64,000 bases of DNA, taken from Desulfopila sp. IMCC35008 (lineage in GTDB: Bacteria > Desulfobacterota > Desulfobulbia > Desulfobulbales > Desulfocapsaceae). Within the stretch, counting starts at the first letter, position 1. Every line of letters starts with the position of its first letter. Location of the stretch: contig NZ_CP050700.1 in the NCBI RefSeq assembly GCF_010646885.2, positions 310,001-374,000 on the forward strand, in the 5' to 3' direction. The position numbers and the translations under genes are program-made. Shown piece after piece: positions 59,352 through 64,000 of this stretch. Under the pieces are notes generated by a model. That model had not been told where the DNA came from and did not search any database. It saw only the letters and a list, made by a program, of their open reading frames with translations.

Positions 59352-59984
59352 TTAACGCGTGAAACAGAGAGTCTTTCCTGTGAATAGTTTGTGTTGATTC
59401 ACAGAATGATTAAAACCAAATTCCGTCATGTGCTTCATAAACCTGCAAGAGTAACCACGTTGAGGGGCAACTATCAAAGCTGTACTCTTTTTTTTGGCGT
59501 GTCGATTGATGAATGAGGCAAGAATTCCTGGATGCTCTTGTTCATACAGTAGATCACTGCCAATAATGAAATCAAACAGCCCAAGAGTATTGGGCAGGTG
59601 ATCATCCCATGAAGTACGGACAAAAGAAATATCCGGGTCTTTATTGAGATGTGTATTTTCATCCAGGAACACTTTCACTTCCGGATGATAATCCGTAGCA
59701 GTGATATTGGCCCCACGGTGGTTAAGGACAAGGCTGGCTAAACCAATCCCACAGCCAATCTCAAGAATACTTTTTCCACCAACGGGGTGATCTTCCATAA
59801 GGTTGGCCAAATGGATGCCAGACTCCCATATAATGCCGAAGAAGGGCCAGGTGGCGGAAGATATTCCGAGTTTTGAAGCTTCCCCTTCCGGGTCAGAAAA
59901 TTGCTGCTTGTCACGTAATGTTCTGACATGAATATCAAATTTTCTAAACTCAATCGTGCTGTACCGAATACGTATGTGTGACAT
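59352..59984 (-). CDS. Class I SAM-dependent methyltransferase (METTL21/protein-lysine type)
   Basis: A 210-residue methyltransferase. Motif I is ILEIGCGIGLASL, motif II is NITATDYHPEV, and FDFIIGSDLLYE is a motif IV of the seven-beta-strand lysine methyltransferase group (DxLYE). The substrate is probably a protein, but cannot be named. ATG at 59984 (MSHIRIRYST) is chosen; the reading frame is open to 60056 but its start is GTG without a clear ribosome site. Its neighbours give no clue. Confidence 0.78.
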   Translation of the reverse strand: MSHIRIRYSTIEFRKFDIHVRTLRDKQQFSDPEGEASKLGISSATWPFFGIIWESGIHLANLMEDHPVGGKSILEIGCGIGLASLVLNHRGANITATDYHPEVKVFLDENTHLNKDPDISFVRTSWDDHLPNTLGLFDFIIGSDLLYEQEHPGILASFINRHAKKKSTALIVAPQRGYSCRFMKHMTEFGFNHSVNQHKLFTGKTLCFTR

Positions 59985-60187
59985 AAGTGCAACTTTTGCC
60001 TTTGTGGCCAATTTGAGTCTGGAAGGATCTCTTTTGGCGGTTGGGTCGAACGGCACCCGGGAACGGCCTGCTGCCGATAAAAATTCGACTTTGGGGTTGC
60101 TGTTATGACAGGGTGAAACGGATCGAGGGGGAAAACATGAAATAGCAGCCAGGCTGCGCTGGCTAATCGAGTCATTTCGCTGGAATG

Positions 60188-60376
60188 TTATGTTCCTTCG
60201 CAGACTGTGATTGGATCCTGTAATGCTTCCTGTAGTGCCATGAACTTGCTACAATTTCTTTTAGACGCAGTCCGGTTCTCATTCGTCTTCCGGGAACCAT
60301 GTTTGGTTTTCGGTAAGGCTTTGGATATTCGAGGTGTACTCTTGTGATCTGTTGTCACAGTTACATTTTTTTCCAT
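60188..60376 (-). CDS. small basic protein of unknown function
   Basis: A 62-residue frame rich in Lys, Arg and Asn (KTKHGSRKTNENRTASKRN), with a helix-like end (MALQEALQDPITVC). The ATG follows AAAGGAG at good spacing, which is the main support. I do not recognise it. It may be a nucleic-acid-binding protein or a spurious frame. Confidence 0.45.
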   Translation of the reverse strand: MEKNVTVTTDHKSTPRISKALPKTKHGSRKTNENRTASKRNCSKFMALQEALQDPITVCEGT

Positions 60377-61173
60377 TTTGTCTCCTTTCTACTTTTTATA
60401 ACTACTATGGGGCTATGAGGTACATACCTTATCCGTCTGGAAGTAAAGTTATCAACTGGATAGGGATGATAACAAAAAGTCACATAAAGGGTTCAGGTTC
60501 AGCATTCATACAGAGCTGACAGTGCATGTAGAATATTGGTTAACCAGTCGAACTGTAACACTATTTAAAATAAGGACTGAAATAAAGAGATAGTCTGACA
60601 GATAAAAAAGGATTAACGCGAAAACACGTAGCTTAAGTGCGTAGTGGTACTAAATAAAGACTGTAGGGCTACCGAGACGAAAAGCTGTTCGCGGAGTTTA
60701 GAAAATATTTACCCTTTACTAAATAGTTGGTCTTAGAATAGAACAAAGTTGCACATTATACAAGCTTTGTTTTTCTATGTGTAATATTTACAATAGCTTA
60801 CATATGTTAACTATAGCTGAGATGAGGGGGGTAATGTCGAATTATAGAGAGCAAAAATATGTTTGTCGGCTTCAGTGGTTTCAAATAAAAAACTTTCAGA
60901 CAAAATGAACTTCTTCAGATAGTTGACGAGGCTATAACCCATCACCCAGCGTCTCAACCGGGTGATGGGTTCGATATCAGAACTTCTCTCGGGTAAACAG
61001 GCAAGTTTGTTTGAAAATTATGGATATCAGACCTTTCAACCAATCTCGATTACGGATCTGCTGGTGAGACCCGGAAAATATTTTGACCACCTTCAGGTGA
61101 TTGTCGGCTATAATCTAATGTTCCTTAGAATATTCATGTAAAACAGCCTTTTATGCCTGTTGAGAGATTCTGT
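60377..61173. other. Long non-coding stretch with a strong hairpin
   Basis: About 800 bases without a credible gene. It is AT-rich and holds one strong inverted repeat, AACCCATCACCC (60936-60947) with GGGTGATGGGTT (60960-60971), 12 perfect pairs and a 12-base loop. It has no T run. Sequence on either side is not recognised; it may be a lost gene, a transposon end or a small RNA. Confidence 0.5.
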
Positions 61174-63195
61174 TTAGCTGATCATATAAAGCTGGTCGAG
61201 GGCGGTAAAGAGGTCCTTGCGCGCCTTCTCGAAATCCTCCACCTTTCGGGTGGCCCCACTTCGATTGTTGGCATTATATAGATCAACCGCCTCAGTGACA
61301 TTTTTGTGCACTAATTCGTGATGGTTTCCGATCTCCCTGAATATCGGCAAGGAGGTGATGGCCTCCGGGGCATTGTCATACCATTTGCCAAATTCGCACT
61401 GGTGGTGATTTGGGATATCTTTCGAGTCCATAGACTTGTAGCCGTTGAGGATGGCGGTGAGTTGCATTTTCCAGTTGAAATGTGCATTTTTAATTTTCCC
61501 GATATCAAACGGCGGTTGTTTAAAAGAAAAATTATGCAGCAGTGCATCTAGCTGTTGTGCGTTGTGGTTCATCTCGGTGGCGAGTTCAGTTACATCTGAA
61601 CTGCTGGCCGCGACGGTTTCTGCCTCATCTTTTACCAAGCCAATGTCGCGTGTGATTTCACTGTTAGCGACAGAGGCCTGGGCAATATTCTCGTTTACCT
61701 CCTGCATACCAATGGATGCCTGACTGACATTGTTGGCAATTTCCTGGCTTGTGGCTGTCTGCTCTTCAACCGCAGAGGCAATAGTCGATATTGTCTCACT
61801 GGTGGTATCGATGATTTTTGAGATAGTGTTGATAACGTTTATAGTTTGCTCACTGGATGACTGCACACTTTCAATACGTTGTTGGATTTCCCGTGTTGCC
61901 TCTGTGGTCTGTTGGGCCAGATCCTTAATTTCGTTCGCGACGACCGCAAACCCTTTTCCGGCGTCTCCGGCCCTGGCTGCTTCGATTGTGGCGTTTAATG
62001 CAAGGAGGTTGGTCTGGTCGGCGATCTCGTTAATTGTTTCCGTAACCTTGCTGATCCTCTCGGCTGCATCCCCAAGTTCATTGACACTGGTGGTTGCTTT
62101 GTTTGATTCGGTCACCGCTTCGTCGGCGACCACGCGAGCTTTTTCAGAACTTGCGGCAATCTCCTGGATTGTGGCTGTCATCTCCTCCGCTGCTGCGGCG
62201 ACCATGGTGACATTGGTGCTGGTCTGTTCGGTAGCGGCAGCAATAGCGCTGAAATTGGTATTCATCTGATTTGATGCTGCGGCAACACCTGTTGAGTTTT
62301 TCGCCATTTGTTCAGCAAGCTCAAACAATTTGGAGGAGAGCGTATCAAGTGTCTGGGACGATGCATTAATAGTCGAGGAGCTACCGTTTACACCTATACA
62401 CATATTATTGATTGAAGATGCCAGGTTGTTGGCAGAGCAGGCGAGTTGTCCTATTTCATCATTCTGGTCAAGGTCGCATCGTACGGACATGTTGCCTTGG
62501 GCAAGTTTTTCGGTAACTTCTGCCAACTGGTTTGTTGGTTTGCTGATAGAGCGTGAAATGAGAAAGCTAAAAACGAGGCCACTGGCCAGGGTGAGGAGGG
62601 TCAAGGTGACAATAATGGTTCTGCCCGAATTTGCGGAAGAAACAAGCTGGGTTTCGGATGCCGCAAGAAGCTCTCCTGCTTCTTCGGATAAGCTGTTGAG
62701 GATGTCCTGGGTTGCTGTGAGGGCTGTTTGTGCCTTGCCGTGGTAGATGGCGGAGGCTTCAGAAAGAATATCTTCTTTTGCTTTTCCCCTGGCGAGTACA
62801 TTGATCGCAAGAACGGACTCGTGAAGCTCCTGGTGAGGTTTTTCGAGACTCTCAAAAGAGGACGCAAAGTTCGGAAATTCATTAGCTGCGTTTTGCCGTT
62901 CAGGTCCATAGAGCCATTTGCCGAGATTGCACTGCCGATGGTCAGTCTGAACGTCAATGGTTGTTATGTCGGGATTGATGAAAAACTCTCCCACTTTTGC
63001 CATAAACTTGTGGTGGTCTATCTCACGGGCCAGGAGTTTGGTATTAAGGTTGGCTGCCGAGGCCGATATGTGTATGCCTTCGACGGCTCCTCCAAATCGT
63101 AACCAGCAGATTGTGCCGAGACCGACAAGAAGAGCAAGAATTACACCAAAAGCGACAGGTAGCTTGAAGTTGATAGAAAGATCTCGAATGCGCAT
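61174..63195 (-). CDS. Methyl-accepting chemotaxis protein with two CZB zinc-binding domains
   Basis: A 673-residue chemoreceptor. After a first membrane segment (VAFGVILALLVGLGTI), the periplasmic part carries a CZB-like motif: EIDHHKF, DHRQCNLGKWLYG and KPHQELHES. A second membrane segment (VTLTLLTLASGLVFSFLI), HAMP, and the methylation and signalling hairpin (EIADQTNLLALNATIEAARAGDAGKGFAVVANEIKDLA region) follow. The C-terminus ends with a second CZB: NAHFNWKMQL, NHHQCEFGKWY, HHELVHKN. CZB domains bind zinc through His3-Cys and report zinc or redox stress. The ATG at 63195 follows GGAGTT; the longer frame is rejected. Confidence 0.9.
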   Translation of the reverse strand: MRIRDLSINFKLPVAFGVILALLVGLGTICWLRFGGAVEGIHISASAANLNTKLLAREIDHHKFMAKVGEFFINPDITTIDVQTDHRQCNLGKWLYGPERQNAANEFPNFASSFESLEKPHQELHESVLAINVLARGKAKEDILSEASAIYHGKAQTALTATQDILNSLSEEAGELLAASETQLVSSANSGRTIIVTLTLLTLASGLVFSFLISRSISKPTNQLAEVTEKLAQGNMSVRCDLDQNDEIGQLACSANNLASSINNMCIGVNGSSSTINASSQTLDTLSSKLFELAEQMAKNSTGVAAASNQMNTNFSAIAAATEQTSTNVTMVAAAAEEMTATIQEIAASSEKARVVADEAVTESNKATTSVNELGDAAERISKVTETINEIADQTNLLALNATIEAARAGDAGKGFAVVANEIKDLAQQTTEATREIQQRIESVQSSSEQTINVINTISKIIDTTSETISTIASAVEEQTATSQEIANNVSQASIGMQEVNENIAQASVANSEITRDIGLVKDEAETVAASSSDVTELATEMNHNAQQLDALLHNFSFKQPPFDIGKIKNAHFNWKMQLTAILNGYKSMDSKDIPNHHQCEFGKWYDNAPEAITSLPIFREIGNHHELVHKNVTEAVDLYNANNRSGATRKVEDFEKARKDLFTALDQLYMIS

Positions 63196-63446
63196 AAAGT
63201 AACTCCGTAAATTGTTAGCAGGTTCGCAGCCTGGAATTTTATGGCGAGGGTGTATGTATCTGCAGGTGCATAAAATAAACACATGCAGTACGAAATTGTA
63301 TCACTTTTGTAAGGCTAGTTACCAAGTGGGCTCAGATGTCTGATATGATCAATCTGCCGGGTAGATGCAGGCGTGTGCAGATGGATAAGGTGTGCCGATG
63401 AAACCTTCTACCATTATGCAGACGCTGGCGACTAAATCAAGTCATT

Positions 63447-63558
63447 TGCCAGGCAATTGTGAATATTGTCGCCTGGCAGGGTGATTATTCTCCTGCTGGA
63501 TATGGGAGTTGGTGCTCCTTCACGTTCAGAGACCCTGTACGTTCAGGCAGAGCACCAA
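63447..63558 (-). terminator. Two inverted repeats downstream of the site-2 protease gene
   Basis: TGCCAGGC/GCCTGGCA (63447-63454 and 63471-63478) and TTGGTGCTC/GAGCACCAA (63509-63517 and 63550-63558) are perfect inverted copies. They lie between the protease gene end and the chemoreceptor gene start (63196-63576), where no gene is seen, and may end transcription of the protease gene. Neither has a T run. Confidence 0.45.
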
Positions 63559-63576
63559 ATGGTGGGGATTGGCTGT

Positions 63577-64000
63577 TCAGGTGAGTAGCAGGGTATTGGC
63601 AAAGTCAATAACCGGCAGAATTATTTTAGAAAGCAGGCCGCTAAATGCGAGGAGGAGTATGAGGATAAAGCCGTATCGTTCATATTTGAGATATGATCTT
63701 GCCATTTCGGTGGGCAGGATACCGGTCAGAATACGGCTTCCGTCAAGAGGAGGAATAGGCAGGAAATTGAATATACAGAGAACAAGGTTGATCCAGACAC
63801 TCGCTTTCAATATCTCGTAGAAGACGCCGAGGTTAAAGAGAATAAGGTTATTTTCCGGGAAAAAGATGGTTGCAAGGGCAACACCTTTTGCCAGAATTGC
63901 ACTGATGACAGCAAGTACTAAATTGGTTACTGGGCCCGCGAGGGCAACCCAGAGCATATCTTTTTTAGGGTTGCGAAAATAGGCAGGGTTGACAGGCACC
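63577..64000 (-). CDS. Site-2 protease family (M50) membrane protein, C-terminal part
   Basis: The frame runs off the right edge of the window, so only the last about 140 residues are seen. It contains PAYFRNPKKDMLWVALAGPVTNLVLAV, the conserved loop before the membrane helix, and NFLPIPPLDGSRIL, the N-x-x-P-x-x-P-L-D-G motif with the second metal ligand Asp of S2P zinc proteases. The HExxH motif would lie outside. This compact form is a common integral-membrane peptidase in bacteria with unknown substrates. Confidence 0.85.
   Translation of the reverse strand, partial: VPVNPAYFRNPKKDMLWVALAGPVTNLVLAVISAILAKGVALATIFFPENNLILFNLGVFYEILKASVWINLVLCIFNFLPIPPLDGSRILTGILPTEMARSYLKYERYGFILILLLAFSGLLSKIILPVIDFANTLLLT

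Noticed and set aside
59738-60175. Minus-strand frame of 145 residues upstream of the methyltransferase
   Set aside because: It overlaps the methyltransferase in another frame, and the motif I region is only in the other frame.
60600-60760. Possible riboswitch-like sequence near GGGCTACCGAGACGA
   Set aside because: It did not match the conserved core of any riboswitch I know and has no gene in a suitable place downstream.
61730-62269. Plus-strand frame of 179 residues rich in Ser, Ala and Val
   Set aside because: Shadow of the chemoreceptor signalling domain.
1-64000. CRISPR arrays, tRNA and rRNA genes
   Set aside because: No regularly spaced repeats and no tRNA cloverleaf or rRNA sequence were recognised by eye; a tRNAscan or Infernal run would be decisive.

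Overview
The window looks like chromosome of a strictly anaerobic, probably marine, sulfate-reducing-type deltaproteobacterium (Desulfobulbales-like is my best guess). The reasons are a sigma-54-controlled 'orange protein' (ORP)-type locus with paired MinD/Fe-S ATPases and NifX-family proteins, which is typical of anaerobes; two probable selenoproteins; many sensory and Fe-S genes; and no recognisable aerobic respiration genes. The taxonomic call is inference. No rRNA, tRNA or CRISPR array was recognised.

Layout. 1-4.6 kb: the end of a GGDEF gene and a minus-strand operon for a heterodimeric ABC exporter. 4.8-8.7 kb: a ybbA-ybbP-tesA-type cluster. 8.7-15.5 kb: the ORP-type locus, namely a sigma-54 activator, two palindromic activator sites, a -24/-12 promoter, three NifX-family proteins, two MinD-like Fe-S ATPases and two NifU-like proteins, one lacking a canonical cysteine. 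15.6-30 kb: housekeeping and miscellaneous genes (PLP decarboxylase, XPB-like helicase, TypA/BipA, Nudix, HAD, ketopantoate reductase, GlgX). 30.3-33.6 kb: a haem-binding-like periplasmic protein beside a two-component system. 35.8-41.6 kb: a LexA-headed mutagenesis cassette with DUF72, an ImuB-like Y-family protein lacking catalytic acids, and an error-prone DnaE. 41.6-47.3 kb: DD-carboxypeptidase, acyl-CoA synthetase and a GAF-PilB/GspE-type ATPase.

The most interesting region is 48.3-57.8 kb, visibly more AT-rich than the first 40 kb. A minus-strand operon reads thioredoxin-like protein, ArsP-like permease, a lipoprotein ending in Cys-Cys, an ABC substrate-binding protein, [IS630 insertion], a second binding-like protein, ABC permease, ABC ATPase and a MerB-like organometal lyase. 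The gene set matches what I recall as the little-characterised 'Sao' system in NCBI family naming (SaoT, E, C, B, P, A, L); I could not check this. Two of the genes contain an in-frame UGA. In the MerB-like lyase the UGA falls exactly where MerB has catalytic Cys159 (63 residues after the Cys96 equivalent), the frame continues 45 codons to a normal MerB length, and a good SECIS-like hairpin follows. In the ABC permease the UGA lies in the conserved C-terminal region, with 59 further codons and a weaker SECIS-like hairpin. Conventional gene calling would truncate both. A possible reading is import of an organometal or related compound, selenocysteine-dependent cleavage of the carbon-metal bond, and export of the product. 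A molybdopterin oxidoreductase is divergently transcribed from the same intergenic region.

Other structure not explained by genes: a three-copy, about 145-bp dispersed repeat (two copies in the ORP locus, one at 42.7 kb), an IS30 transposase remnant at the 3' edge of the Sao operon, and several strong hairpins. 57.9-64 kb carries a TPR protein, a DUF3553 protein, a methyltransferase, a chemoreceptor with two zinc-binding CZB domains, and a partial site-2 protease.
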